A stretch of 64,000 nucleotides of DNA from Opitutales bacterium (GTDB lineage: Bacteria > Verrucomicrobiota > Verrucomicrobiia > Opitutales > Intestinicryptomonadaceae), in NCBI GenBank assembly GCA_015061945.1, contig SUVP01000002.1:286909-350908 (forward strand), read 5' to 3'. Under the pieces are notes generated by a model. The model was given only the letters and a program-made list of their open reading frames with translations. It searched no databases and was not told the DNA's origin. Positions 28,146 through 36,999 of the stretch are shown in pieces. A program made the translations under genes and the position numbers. The stretch's first letter is position 1. Every line of letters begins with the position of its first letter.

Positions 28146-28991
28146 ATGGAAAAGCTCTCGCAATTCTTACCAGATAATTACGACAAAACGGCAAAGCTTG
28201 CAATTTTGGCTGGCAAGGGAGAGTATCCGTCTATCCTCAAAGATAAGCTTGACGCACTCGGAATCCCCAACGTGCTAATGGCGTTTGAAGACGAAACTTC
28301 GCAAGAATTGTGGGAACGTTATCCCGACGGCGAAAGATATTGCACAAACGTTGGACAGCTCGGACATCTTTTGAAGAATTTGAAAAAAGTAGGTGCAAAG
28401 TATGCGATAATGGCAGGTCAAATCACTCCCAAAAAATTATTCAAGGGACTGAAGCTCGATTTAAAAGCAACTATCATTATGGCGACGCTCAAGCGTAAAA
28501 ATGCTGAAACAATTTTTGGAGCAATCGCAAACGAGCTCTCGAAAATCGACGTTGAAATGCTCGACGCACGCTCGTTCCTCGACGACGACCTTGCCCCACT
28601 GGGTTCATTCTGCGGGAAGAAGCCATCGGTATTGCCCGAACATATCGAACACGGAATGAATATTGCAAGGGAATGTGCAAGGTTAGATATTGGGCAAGGT
28701 TGCGTGGTATCACGTGGCACAGTTGTTGCGGTTGAAGCATTCGAAGGTACAGATGTTATGATTGAACGTGCTGGTACATTTGGTGCAAAAGATTGTATCT
28801 TCGCAAAGACAGTAAAGCCAAACCAAGACTATCGTTTTGATGTCCCTGTTATCGGCGAACGCACTATCAGAAAACTCGCTAACGCAAACATCAAAAATGT
28901 CGTAGTCGAAGCGAACAAAGTAATAATTTTGCAAAAAGAACTCGTCAAAAAATTGGCAGAAGAAAACGAAATAAAAATTTTTGGAATATAG
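28146..28991 (+). CDS. lpxI: UDP-2,3-diacylglucosamine pyrophosphatase LpxI
   Basis: Hydrolyses UDP-2,3-diacylglucosamine to lipid X and UMP, the fourth step of lipid A synthesis, in place of LpxH. Encodes 281 residues. The N-terminal domain has LAILAGKGEYPSIL (about 17-30); the C-terminal DUF1009 domain has MLDARSFLDDDLAPLG, IGQGCVVSRGTVVAVEAFEGTD and a closing DVPVIGERTI. These match LpxI proteins of Alphaproteobacteria and relatives. It is 15 bp after the FecR-like gene and 2 bp before sufE. Together with the ArnC/ArnA-like genes it supports a lipid A-bearing outer membrane. Confidence 0.92.
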   Translation: MEKLSQFLPDNYDKTAKLAILAGKGEYPSILKDKLDALGIPNVLMAFEDETSQELWERYPDGERYCTNVGQLGHLLKNLKKVGAKYAIMAGQITPKKLFKGLKLDLKATIIMATLKRKNAETIFGAIANELSKIDVEMLDARSFLDDDLAPLGSFCGKKPSVLPEHIEHGMNIARECARLDIGQGCVVSRGTVVAVEAFEGTDVMIERAGTFGAKDCIFAKTVKPNQDYRFDVPVIGERTIRKLANANIKNVVVEANKVIILQKELVKKLAEENEIKIFGI

Positions 28992-28993
28992 TA

Positions 28994-29407
28994 ATGAGTA
29001 TTATCGACGACAGAAAAGAAGCCATACGCAATGAGTACGGATTTTTCGGCAGTCCACAAGAATTGTTTGAATATATAATTCTGAAAAACAAGATGGCAGA
29101 ACCACTCGCAAAAGAATTGAAAACCGAAGATAATTTAGTGAAAGGTTGCGTATCGAGCTTGTGGTTGGCTACAACTTTCCAAGACGGCAGATGCTATTTT
29201 AAATCAGATGCCGACTCTGTTATAACACGTGGAATCGCAGAATTAGTATGCTCAATGTACGACGGTTTGACCCCACAAGAAGTTCTCGATTTCGACCCCG
29301 CATTTCTTGAAGAATTAGGTATAAACGCACACCTCACACCAAATCGCAGAAATGGATTGAGCCAACTTTGCAAAAAGATTGCAGACTTCGCAAAAAATTA
29401 CATTTAA
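28994..29407 (+). CDS. sufE: Cysteine desulfuration protein SufE
   Basis: SufE accepts persulfide sulfur from the SufS cysteine desulfurase and passes it to Fe-S cluster assembly. Encodes 137 residues. The active-site Cys is C52 in KGCVSSLWL, matching the E. coli position 51. The conserved ITRGIAELVC...YDGLTPQEVLDFD and the C-terminal LGINAHLTPNRRNGLSQL are present. SufS and SufBCD are not in the window. It overlaps functionally with nothing adjacent, but the 2-bp gap to lpxI suggests co-transcription. Confidence 0.93.
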   Translation: MSIIDDRKEAIRNEYGFFGSPQELFEYIILKNKMAEPLAKELKTEDNLVKGCVSSLWLATTFQDGRCYFKSDADSVITRGIAELVCSMYDGLTPQEVLDFDPAFLEELGINAHLTPNRRNGLSQLCKKIADFAKNYI

Positions 29408-29425
29408 AAAAAAGCGAAAAAATGC

Positions 29426-29454
29426 TTGAATATCGGATAAAATCAAGACAATAT
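29426..29454 (+). promoter_or_regulatory. Candidate promoter of the exbB-exbD-exbD operon
   Basis: TTGAAT (29426-29431), a 17-bp spacer, CAATAT (29449-29454). A small AGGCG/CGCCT hairpin (29467-29490) lies in the leader that would result. Confidence 0.35.
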
Positions 29455-29533
29455 AACTATTAGAAAAGGCGTGATGTTTACAACTCGCCTATTGAATTTT
29501 ACACAAAAAAAATAACACCCTAATATATAAAAG

Positions 29534-30370
29534 ATGAAAAGAAAATTACTCTCATTAATCTCAATAATGGCACTCCTGTTCGCAAGTGCAGGTTTATCGT
29601 TCGCACAAACAGACGCTCCAGCAGAAGATGCTCCAGCAAAAGCTGATCAACCACAGGTTATCGAAAAGTCCCTCATGGACATGTGGAATGCTGGTGGTTG
29701 GACAATGTACCCACTCGGTTTGTTCGCAATTTTCGGAACAACACTTATCATTTACAATGCAATTTCAATTCGCCAAAAGAAATTCTTGAACCCAACAGGA
29801 GTTAAAGAAGTTGAAAAGTTGGTAGGTCAACTCCAAATCGCAGAAGCAATTGAATATTGCGAAAAGAATCCATCGCCAATCACAAACATCATCGGTTCAG
29901 GTTTGGCACGTGCAGATATTCGCGAAATCGACGTTCAAGCAGTAGAATCTGCAATGGAAGAAGCATCGGTTGAAGAATTCGCAACACCATACGTTTTCAT
30001 CAACTACCTTTCAGTTATCGCATCGTTGGCACCTATGATGGGTCTTTACGGTACAGTTTCTGGTATGGTTAAGGCGTTTAATACAATCGCAGCAGAAGGT
30101 GCTGGTTCGGCATCAAAGCTCGCTGATAACATTTCTGAAGCACTTATCACAACTGCAACAGGTATGATTGTCGGTATCCCTGCGATGTTCTTCTTCTTCC
30201 TCTTTAAACAAAGCTATGGTAAGATTATCTCGAGTTCATCACGTATCATTGGTGATCTCGTTTACACAATGAAGGTTGCAATCAAGTATGGTCCACAAGA
30301 AGTAGAAGCAGAAGAAGCTCCTGCAGAAGAAGCACCAGTTGAAGAAGCACCAGCTGAAACACAAGAATAA
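29534..30370 (+). CDS. exbB: MotA/TolQ/ExbB-family proton channel protein
   Basis: Encodes 278 residues. Inner-membrane channel that couples the proton gradient to TonB- or Tol-type work at the outer membrane. A signal peptide (about 1-25, ending LSFA-Q) precedes an acidic Ala/Pro stretch, then three membrane helices: near 55-76, 152-178 and 193-215. The family motif is seen as NYLSVIASLAPMMGLYGTVSGMVKAF. The tail is an E/A/P-rich repeat. It heads an operon with two ExbD-type genes (31-bp and 6-bp gaps). The N-terminal signal peptide is the form common in Bacteroidota and Verrucomicrobiota. ExbB or TolQ identity cannot be told apart; no tonB lies in the window. Confidence 0.88.
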   Translation: MKRKLLSLISIMALLFASAGLSFAQTDAPAEDAPAKADQPQVIEKSLMDMWNAGGWTMYPLGLFAIFGTTLIIYNAISIRQKKFLNPTGVKEVEKLVGQLQIAEAIEYCEKNPSPITNIIGSGLARADIREIDVQAVESAMEEASVEEFATPYVFINYLSVIASLAPMMGLYGTVSGMVKAFNTIAAEGAGSASKLADNISEALITTATGMIVGIPAMFFFFLFKQSYGKIISSSSRIIGDLVYTMKVAIKYGPQEVEAEEAPAEEAPVEEAPAETQE

Positions 30371-30400
30371 TAGATAAAAATCTTACGTCGGAAACTTTTT

Positions 30401-30805
30401 ATGAAAGTTTGGAAACCAGCTGATGACGATGGAAACTTTGAAATGACGCCTATGATTGACGTCGTGTTCCTTCTCATCACTTTCTTTATGACAGTCACAA
30501 GTTATGCTTCGGCAGAACTTGTGCAGGTCAAGATGCCGATTGCTCCCGAAGCAAAAGTTCCAGAAGATGTAGGCGACAGACAATTCTTGTCGATTGCCGA
30601 AAACGGAACATACTTTTTGGGCGCATTTAAATCTGATCTGCCACAGATAAAGTTGGCGTTAGAAGCACGCAATCAGCGTGAAGGCTTTAAAGGTGCGTAC
30701 ATCCGTGCCGATGCAAATACGCCACACAAATATGTCAATGATCTCTTGAAAACTTGTGCCGAAGCAGGTGTTTTTAACATTCTCTTTGGAACATTGAAGG
30801 ACTAA
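30401..30805 (+). CDS. exbD: ExbD/TolR-family protein 1
   Basis: Encodes 134 residues. One N-terminal membrane helix carries the key Asp: MTPMIDVVFLLITFFM (about 15-30). The remainder is a periplasmic domain with the usual YIRADANTPHKYVNDLLKTCAEAG segment. It forms the proton pathway with the ExbB homologue encoded just upstream. The helix opens directly after a short cytoplasmic tail, as normal. Followed 5 bp later by a second ExbD gene. Confidence 0.9.
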   Translation: MKVWKPADDDGNFEMTPMIDVVFLLITFFMTVTSYASAELVQVKMPIAPEAKVPEDVGDRQFLSIAENGTYFLGAFKSDLPQIKLALEARNQREGFKGAYIRADANTPHKYVNDLLKTCAEAGVFNILFGTLKD

Positions 30806-30810
30806 TAAAA

Positions 30811-31242
30811 ATGGCAAGAACTAATTCAGTTTTAGAGTCGGAAGATAAATTCGATATGACGTCGATGATTGACGTTGTCTTCCTTTTGCTCATTTACTTT
30901 ATGTACCTGCCAATTCAACAAGAAGCCGATTTGTTGTTCTCGTTGCCAGCTAACACTGCACCATCAGCAAATGCGACACTCCCCAATGAATTGAGTATCG
31001 ATATTGCACCAGACGGAAGTATCTTCCTTAACGGAGCTCCAATCGATAGACCAGGAGATCTGCAATTCAAAGACTTGACGTCGACAATGACAAGACTCCG
31101 TCAAAGTGCGGACAGAAGCGGAATTGCGACAGTTGTCACAATCTTCCCTGATGCTGACTCGCCACACCAAGCGTCAATTTCAGTACTCGACGCATGTGCG
31201 GCAGCAGGTATCAAACAAGTCTCATTTGCAGAAGCAGATTAA
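30811..31242 (+). CDS. exbD: ExbD/TolR-family protein 2
   Basis: Encodes 143 residues. N-terminal helix MTSMIDVVFLLLIYFM (about 16-31) with the proton-relay Asp; periplasmic part with DSPHQASISVLDACAAAGI near the end. It diverges from the first ExbD outside the helix, so the two are not a recent duplicate and may form a heterodimer around the channel. ExbB-ExbD-ExbD triplets are common in this kind of genome. A strong terminator follows. Confidence 0.9.
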   Translation: MARTNSVLESEDKFDMTSMIDVVFLLLIYFMYLPIQQEADLLFSLPANTAPSANATLPNELSIDIAPDGSIFLNGAPIDRPGDLQFKDLTSTMTRLRQSADRSGIATVVTIFPDADSPHQASISVLDACAAAGIKQVSFAEAD

Positions 31243-31260
31243 AAAATTTATAAAAAAACA

Positions 31261-31292
31261 AAAGCATCGGTAAATCCGATGCTTTTTTTGTG
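31261..31292 (+). terminator. Terminator of the exb operon
   Basis: AAAGCATCGG/CCGATGCTTT stem with a TAAAT loop and T tail. Confidence 0.9.
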
Positions 31293-31423
31293 TTTTGGAA
31301 AAGCTAAAATTTACACATAATCTATTAATAATCTCTCAATAAAATTGCATAGTTTTTTTATGTCAAAATAATGCAAAAAATAGTTGTTATTTTACAATAA
31401 ATAATCAATAATAAAACCCCATA

Positions 31424-32113
31424 ATGAAGGCATACGATTTATTTGACTTACCGACTTCGCTCGAAAGATTTTCAGAATTTTTCTCTCCAGAAATGGCACC
31501 ATGGGAATGGGTCGGCAATATAAAAGAAGCACTGGCATCAGTAGATTTTTCAAAGTTGGAATCAAAAAAAGATATTCCAGCTGGTGTTCAAATAGAAGGC
31601 GACGTTTATATTCATCCGTCAGTTTCGCTCCCCCCATACGCACATATCAAAGGTCCAGCTTGGATTGGTGCAAAAACAGAGATTCGTATAGGATGCTTTA
31701 TCAGAGGAAATGTTATCGTGGGCGAAGGTTGTGTACTGGGCAATTCATGTGAGTACAAAAATAGTATGCTTATGGATAAGGTCGAGACACCACACTATAA
31801 CTATGTTGGCGATTCAGTTCTCGGCACAAAAGCTCACCTTGGGGCTGGCGTTATCTGTGCAAATTTGCGACTCGACCGCAAGAATGTAATTTTGAATCTT
31901 CCAGAAGGTAGGATAGACTCGAATATGCGTAAGCTTGGTGCAATGATCGCTGAATATGCTGAAGCAGGATGCAATGCAGTGTTGCAACCAGGTGCAATAT
32001 TGATGAAACGTTCGGTTGTGCTTTCGTGCGTTGCATTCAAGGGTTGCCTCGAAGAAAACACAATGACTGGTCCAAAAGTTCAAATGCGTAATCTACCACG
32101 CTTTGGATTCTAA
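31424..32113 (+). CDS. Left-handed beta-helix sugar-nucleotide transferase-like protein
   Basis: Encodes 229 residues. Hexapeptide-type repeats run from about 60 to 205: VQIEGDVYIHPSVSLPPYAHIKGPAWIGAKTEIRIG and VGEGCVLGNSCEYKNS, with the later HLGAGVICANLRLD. This matches the C-terminal acetyltransferase-like half of GlmU and stand-alone UDP-GlcNAc pyrophosphorylase-related proteins of Bacteroidota and Verrucomicrobiota. There is no N-terminal nucleotidyltransferase domain. A role in cell-wall or lipopolysaccharide precursor metabolism is likely, but the exact reaction is unsure. It precedes the arnC-like gene by 50 bp. Confidence 0.75.
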   Translation: MKAYDLFDLPTSLERFSEFFSPEMAPWEWVGNIKEALASVDFSKLESKKDIPAGVQIEGDVYIHPSVSLPPYAHIKGPAWIGAKTEIRIGCFIRGNVIVGEGCVLGNSCEYKNSMLMDKVETPHYNYVGDSVLGTKAHLGAGVICANLRLDRKNVILNLPEGRIDSNMRKLGAMIAEYAEAGCNAVLQPGAILMKRSVVLSCVAFKGCLEENTMTGPKVQMRNLPRFGF

Positions 32114-32162
32114 CATTTTCAATCTAATAGAAATTCCACAATAGCCTCCACGCTTACAAAAA

Positions 32163-33098
32163 ATGGACGTATCAGTAATTATCCCCGTATATAATGAAGA
32201 AGAAAATTTAAAACCTTTGTTTGCACGCTTGTGTTCTGCAATGGACACACTGGGGAAATCGTGGGAAGTTATATTTACAAACGACGGAAGCACCGATTCG
32301 TCTGGTACAATTCTAAAAGAGTTTTGCAAAGAGCGAGACAACGTTCGCCTTATCGATTTCAATGGGAATTTTGGGCAACATACCGCAATTATAGCTGGCT
32401 TTGAAAAAGCGTCGGGCGATGTTATTATTACACTCGATGCCGACTTGCAAAATCCACCAGAAGAAATAGGAAAACTCCTTCAAAAAATCGATGAGGGATA
32501 CGATACAGTTGGTGGATACCGCAAAGTACGTGAAGACACTGCGATGCGTCGCTACTGCTCAAAGTTCGTCAATTTTGCACGCGATAAAATGACGAACATT
32601 CGGATGAAAGATCAAGGTTGTATGCTCCGTGCGTATAAACGCAATATCGTGCAAGCAATCTTGCAGACAAACGAACGCTCGCTATTTATCCCTGCTCTCG
32701 CTTACACATATTCGGAGCATCCGACCGATGTCGAAGTTGAACACTCTGCTCGTGCGGCAGGAGAATCAAAATACAATATGTATAAATTGATTCGCTTGAA
32801 TTTTGACCTCATCACAGGCTTTACGCTCGTACCTTTGCAGATGTTCACTTTGTTCGGTTTTTTGTCAAGTTTTGGTTCGTTTACATTAGTTGTGATTCTA
32901 CTTTTCCGCCGATTCTTTCTCGGATCGGAAGCCGAAGGCGTATTTACGTTATTTGCAATGTTATTCTTTTTGATTAGCGTAGCAATCGTTGGAATCGGTT
33001 TGATTGGCGAATACATTGGTAGAATTTACAAGGTGGTACAATCGCGTCCGAAGTATGTAATAAAAGAAATTGTTGGGTTCAACGACAATGCGAAATAA
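32163..33098 (+). CDS. arnC: Family 2 glycosyltransferase, ArnC/dolichyl-phosphate mannosyltransferase type
   Basis: Encodes 311 residues. The GT-A domain has VSVIIPVYNEEENL at the start and the metal-binding LDADLQNPPEE (about 96-106); two C-terminal membrane helices lie near 225-255 and 262-290. ArnC-type enzymes move a formylated aminoarabinose from UDP to undecaprenyl phosphate; close relatives use other sugars. The next gene, overlapping by 11 bp, is an ArnA-type formyltransferase, which supports an aminoarabinose-like pathway for lipid A modification. The other Arn genes are not in the window, so the exact sugar is inferred. Confidence 0.8.
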   Translation: MDVSVIIPVYNEEENLKPLFARLCSAMDTLGKSWEVIFTNDGSTDSSGTILKEFCKERDNVRLIDFNGNFGQHTAIIAGFEKASGDVIITLDADLQNPPEEIGKLLQKIDEGYDTVGGYRKVREDTAMRRYCSKFVNFARDKMTNIRMKDQGCMLRAYKRNIVQAILQTNERSLFIPALAYTYSEHPTDVEVEHSARAAGESKYNMYKLIRLNFDLITGFTLVPLQMFTLFGFLSSFGSFTLVVILLFRRFFLGSEAEGVFTLFAMLFFLISVAIVGIGLIGEYIGRIYKVVQSRPKYVIKEIVGFNDNAK

Positions 33099-33951
33099 AG
33101 ATAAAAAAATATTATTTTTCGGATTTAGCGACATTGGCTATCAGTGCTTAAAATATCTCATCGACGAAGAATATTACGTCATAGGCGTATTCACACACGA
33201 TACCGACCCACACGAAAAACAATGGTTCAAGACGGCTGAATCGCTCGCAAAAGAAAATTTTATACCAGTCTTTAAGCCGTCGACACTCAAGACAGAAAAG
33301 TGGTATCGAAAAGTCAAGTATATGCAACCCGACTTGATTTTGTCGCTCTATTACAGAAATATTATCCCTGAAGAAATTTTCTCGCAAGCAAAGTTTGGTG
33401 CATACAATATGCACGGCTCGTATTTGCCTACATATCGTGGCAGAGCCCCGTTAAATTGGGCGATAATCAATGGCGAAAATTATAGCGGAGTGTCGCTACA
33501 CGTTCTCGAAAAAACATTCGACACTGGTGCTATTGTCGATCAAGAAAAAGTCGAGTTTTCGGAAAATGAATATGTGGCAGATATTCAGCCTCGCATAACA
33601 GACGCTGGAGTTAAACTTTTTAAAAGGTCGCTCGAAAAATTGTTAGACGGCAATCCGCAAACAACACCACAAGACGAAAGCAAAGCGACGTATTTCGGCA
33701 AAAGAACACCAGAAGATGGTCGCATAGACTTCAATAAATCGGCAAAAGAAGTGTATAATCTTATCCGTGCCTTGAGCAAACCTTTCCCTGGTGCATTTGC
33801 AAAAATAAATGGAACCGACACAACAATCTGGCGTGCAAAAATTGGCGACGCAACTGATTTGCCTGCTGGGACAATCGCAAACACTTCACCACTGGCAATA
33901 GCTTGCTCCGATAAGCTTATCGTTGTTGAAGAATTTGAAGAACGGCAATAA
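33088..33951 (+). CDS. ArnA-type formyltransferase
   Basis: Encodes 287 residues. The formyltransferase fold uses 10-formyltetrahydrofolate. Catalytic residues correspond to N107, H109 (in YNMHGSYLPTYRGR) and D145 (in FDTGAIVDQ), as in the N-terminal half of ArnA; the C-terminal OB-like part has IDFNKSAKEVYNLIRAL. ArnA in E. coli is fused to a UDP-glucuronate decarboxylase; here that half is absent. The ATG at 33088 lies inside the upstream arnC-like gene, so translation is coupled. Methionyl-tRNA formyltransferase is an alternative, but pairing with arnC makes sugar formylation more likely. Confidence 0.8.
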   Translation: MRNKDKKILFFGFSDIGYQCLKYLIDEEYYVIGVFTHDTDPHEKQWFKTAESLAKENFIPVFKPSTLKTEKWYRKVKYMQPDLILSLYYRNIIPEEIFSQAKFGAYNMHGSYLPTYRGRAPLNWAIINGENYSGVSLHVLEKTFDTGAIVDQEKVEFSENEYVADIQPRITDAGVKLFKRSLEKLLDGNPQTTPQDESKATYFGKRTPEDGRIDFNKSAKEVYNLIRALSKPFPGAFAKINGTDTTIWRAKIGDATDLPAGTIANTSPLAIACSDKLIVVEEFEERQ

Positions 33952-33959
33952 ATCTGCCT

Positions 33960-35231
33960 TTACGATTTATCTTTTTCTGTGGCTGAAATCCATGCGGCAG
34001 CACAAGTGTCGCCATAGACATTTACGCATGTACGCATCATATCGAGGATACGGTCGGTCATCCAAATAATACCGATAGCTTCGGTCGGGATGCCTGCAAC
34101 GCCCATAATCAAAACGATTGCAACCAAACTCGCCGACGGAATACCCGCAACGCCAATCGATGTGAGCAATGCCAAAATTGTAATCGAAATTTGCATTACA
34201 ATATCTAATGGAGCCCCACCAGCCGACGCATAAATCTGCGAAATAAATACAACTGCTGCACATTCGTAAAGAGCTGTACCATTCATATTGACGGTCGCCC
34301 CAAGTGGAATTGTAAAGCTCGAAATACTGCGTGGGATTTTTGCCGAATTTTCGACACAATCGAGAGTAACAGGAAGCGTTGCAATACTCGACGATGTAGA
34401 AAACGCCGTCAAGAGCGATGGGAACATATGTTTCAAATGCTTAATCGGTGAAACTCCAACCGATTTCAGAACAAGCGACATTGTAATAATCATATGCCCT
34501 AAAAGTGCCAAGACGACAGTCGCAAAGAACATCAAAACTGGTGTGATAACTTCAGTACCTGCTCGTATACATACTGGAGCTGTCAAACCATAAACGCCAA
34601 TAGGCAAAAGCTTCATAATAACGTTTGTGATTTTTTCAAACATTTTGCTAAAGCTCGTCCAAAATTTATGTTGAAACTCTTTGTACTGGTCAGGCAAGGT
34701 ATTGATGAATACACCGATAATCACAGCAAATATAATTAAGCCCAAAAGTTGAGTGTTATCTGATGCAGCTTCGACAATATTCGGTGGGAATAAACGCAAA
34801 ATCACACCGATAACATCGCTACCCTTTGCCTCGACTGTCGGTGCACTTTTTGATGCTTCGCCCAAAATCTTCTGTGCTACTTCTGGCGATACTGCCCCTG
34901 GTGCAATCACGTTGATAAGTAGCAACGACAATATAATCGCAAACAAACCAGTAATTGCATAAAATAAGAGTGTTTTTATGCCAATTCGCATAAATTTACC
35001 ATTTGCCCCCAAGCCCATACTTCCACATACGACACTTGTAACAACAAGTGGGACTACAATCATCGAAAGCATACGCATAAATAATTTGCCGATGAATGAA
35101 CAAAAACTTTCGACACCATTGCCAAATGCAGAATCAGCCAAACCAGTCGAACGCAATACGACTGCAGTTAAAATAGATAACAATAATGCTATCGCAACTT
35201 GCCAATGTAATTTAGATAAAAAATTTCGCAT
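33960..35231 (-). CDS. Dicarboxylate/amino acid:cation symporter (DAACS family), copy 1
   Basis: Encodes 423 residues from the ATG at 35231; earlier ORF starts add an unlikely lead. About eight membrane helices with the two re-entrant loops. Family motifs: the serine-rich AFSTSSSIATLPVT (about 280-293) and the substrate-region LGATVNMNGTALYE (about 310-323). It imports glutamate, aspartate or C4-dicarboxylates with sodium or protons. It is convergent with the formyltransferase, with 8 bp between. A second, distinct member of the family is encoded at 59339-60652. Confidence 0.88.
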   Translation of the reverse strand: MRNFLSKLHWQVAIALLLSILTAVVLRSTGLADSAFGNGVESFCSFIGKLFMRMLSMIVVPLVVTSVVCGSMGLGANGKFMRIGIKTLLFYAITGLFAIILSLLLINVIAPGAVSPEVAQKILGEASKSAPTVEAKGSDVIGVILRLFPPNIVEAASDNTQLLGLIIFAVIIGVFINTLPDQYKEFQHKFWTSFSKMFEKITNVIMKLLPIGVYGLTAPVCIRAGTEVITPVLMFFATVVLALLGHMIITMSLVLKSVGVSPIKHLKHMFPSLLTAFSTSSSIATLPVTLDCVENSAKIPRSISSFTIPLGATVNMNGTALYECAAVVFISQIYASAGGAPLDIVMQISITILALLTSIGVAGIPSASLVAIVLIMGVAGIPTEAIGIIWMTDRILDMMRTCVNVYGDTCAAAWISATEKDKS

Positions 35232-35405
35232 AATTAGTTTTATCATTTCAGAAATGAAAATGTATGGCAAATACTAAATTAAAAAACGTTTCTAAAAATA
35301 GCAAAAAAGGGTAAAATTAAAGTATAATTATAAAAATGTTTGACTTTTAATGTTTTTTTTATATTTCTGAGGGCTTTTACTAAAAAATTTACAGGAGAAA
35401 ATCCG

Positions 35406-35774
35406 ATGTTAATCGAAATTTTAAAGTCAAAAATCCTCAGAGCCGAAACAACCGACTCTCGTATGGACTACGAAGGTTCTTTGGCAATCGACCAAGACCT
35501 TATGGATATTGTAGGTATGTTGCCTTACGAAAAAATCCTCGTTGGCAATATCACAAATGGCAAACGTTTTGAAACGTATGCTATTCCAGCCGAACGCGGA
35601 AGTAAAACGTTCTCGGTAAGAGGTGCGGCAGCACACCTTGGTAATGTTGGCGACTTGCTCGTAATTATGTCGTTCGCACAAATGACTGAAGACGAAGCAA
35701 AAAATGCAAAGCCAAAAACAATCACATTGGCTGAAAGAAATACAAAGATAGTCAAATCGACAAATATCGATTAA
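35406..35774 (+). CDS. panD: Aspartate 1-decarboxylase proenzyme
   Basis: Makes beta-alanine from aspartate for pantothenate and CoA synthesis. Encodes 122 residues from the ATG at 35406, which has AGGAG upstream; the ORF start at 35340 has no support. The self-cleavage site is G24-S25 in YEGSLAID, and the Ser becomes the pyruvoyl cofactor. NGKRFETYAIPAERGSK and VRGAAAHLGNVGD match the family. Followed by an aminotransferase gene after 46 bp. Stand-alone coaB elsewhere in the window belongs to the same pathway. Confidence 0.95.
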   Translation: MLIEILKSKILRAETTDSRMDYEGSLAIDQDLMDIVGMLPYEKILVGNITNGKRFETYAIPAERGSKTFSVRGAAAHLGNVGDLLVIMSFAQMTEDEAKNAKPKTITLAERNTKIVKSTNID

Positions 35775-35820
35775 AAATTTTTCAAAATTCTCAAAAATTC
35801 AACAACTAACTAAAAAAAAT

Positions 35821-36903
35821 ATGTCATACAAATTGTTCATACCTGGACCAGTTGCGGTCTCTGAAAAAACATACAAGGCTATGATGACCCCTATCGTAGG
35901 TCATAGAAGCAAAGACTTCGTCAAGCTCGTTGACGAAATTATGCCACGCCTCAAACAGTTGTTCTATACGAACGACCCTGTATTCTTGAGCACAAGCTCA
36001 TCATGGGGCGTTATGGAAGGCTCACTTCGCAATGTCGTAAAGAAGGGCGTTCTCAACTGCTGTAATGGTGCTTTCTCGGACAAATGGTACGACGTTTCAA
36101 AACGTTGCGGTAAAGAAGCTGGCGAACTCAAATTTGAATGGGGTCAACCAATCTATCCAGAAGCTCTCGAAAAAGAACTTTCTACAAATAAATACGACGC
36201 TGTTACAATCATCCACAACGAAACTTCAACAGGTACAATGAGCGATATCAAAGCTCTCAGCGAAGTTCTCAAGAAATTCCCTGACGTTGTATCAATCGTT
36301 GACACAGTTAGCTCGTTCTCAGCAATGCCAATCAATAAGGACGAACTTGGTATCGACGTTATGGTAACAGGTTGCCAAAAAGCACTCGCTATCCCACCTG
36401 GACTCTCATTCTGCTGTGTTTCAGAAAAAGCAATGGAACGTGCAAAGACAGTCGAAGGCAGAGGCTATTATTTCGATTTCCTCGAATTCAAAAAATTCTT
36501 CGATAAGAATCAAACACCTTCAACACCTATCATCTCGCTCCTCTACGCTCTCAATAGCAAGCTCGATGATATCTTTGAAGAAGGTGTTGAAAATCGCTAT
36601 GCACGCCACGCAACAAATAATAAGCTTGTTCGCGATTGGGCATACGCACATGGTTTTGAATTGTTCCCAGAAGAAAAATACGGTTCAGTATCGTTGAACT
36701 GCTTCAAGAACAACCTTAATGTCGACCTCCCTGGATTGCTCGACGAATTGAAGAATCGCTTTAAGATGACTTTCAACGGCGGTTATGGCAAAATCAAGGG
36801 AACAACCTTCCGTATCTCAAATATGGGTGATGAAACACCAGAGACAATGAAGGAACTTCTCGACAATATTGATGTAATTCTTCCAAATTATATCAATAAG
36901 TAG
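35821..36903 (+). CDS. Class V aminotransferase, alanine/serine-glyoxylate type
   Basis: Encodes 360 residues. PLP-binding Lys is K187 in TGCQKALAIPPGLSF. N-terminal IPGPVAVSEKTYKAMM and the HRSKDFVKLV segment are typical of alanine-glyoxylate and serine-pyruvate aminotransferases. Such enzymes convert glyoxylate to glycine using alanine or serine. Linked to panD in a possible two-gene unit; no metabolic connection is obvious, although alanine-type substrates are shared. A strong terminator follows. Exact donor is uncertain. Confidence 0.85.
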   Translation: MSYKLFIPGPVAVSEKTYKAMMTPIVGHRSKDFVKLVDEIMPRLKQLFYTNDPVFLSTSSSWGVMEGSLRNVVKKGVLNCCNGAFSDKWYDVSKRCGKEAGELKFEWGQPIYPEALEKELSTNKYDAVTIIHNETSTGTMSDIKALSEVLKKFPDVVSIVDTVSSFSAMPINKDELGIDVMVTGCQKALAIPPGLSFCCVSEKAMERAKTVEGRGYYFDFLEFKKFFDKNQTPSTPIISLLYALNSKLDDIFEEGVENRYARHATNNKLVRDWAYAHGFELFPEEKYGSVSLNCFKNNLNVDLPGLLDELKNRFKMTFNGGYGKIKGTTFRISNMGDETPETMKELLDNIDVILPNYINK

Positions 36904-36917
36904 TTTATCTATTGCCG

Positions 36918-36949
36918 ACGCACGTGCGTATTGCACGTGCGTTGTTTTT
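36918..36949 (+). terminator. Terminator after the class V aminotransferase gene
   Basis: ACGCACGTGC/GCACGTGCGT stem with a GTATT loop, followed by TGTTTTTA. Confidence 0.8.
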
Positions 36950-36999
36950 AGTTTTATATTTGAACAAGCTTACTCGTTCTATCGGATTATTACATTGTT

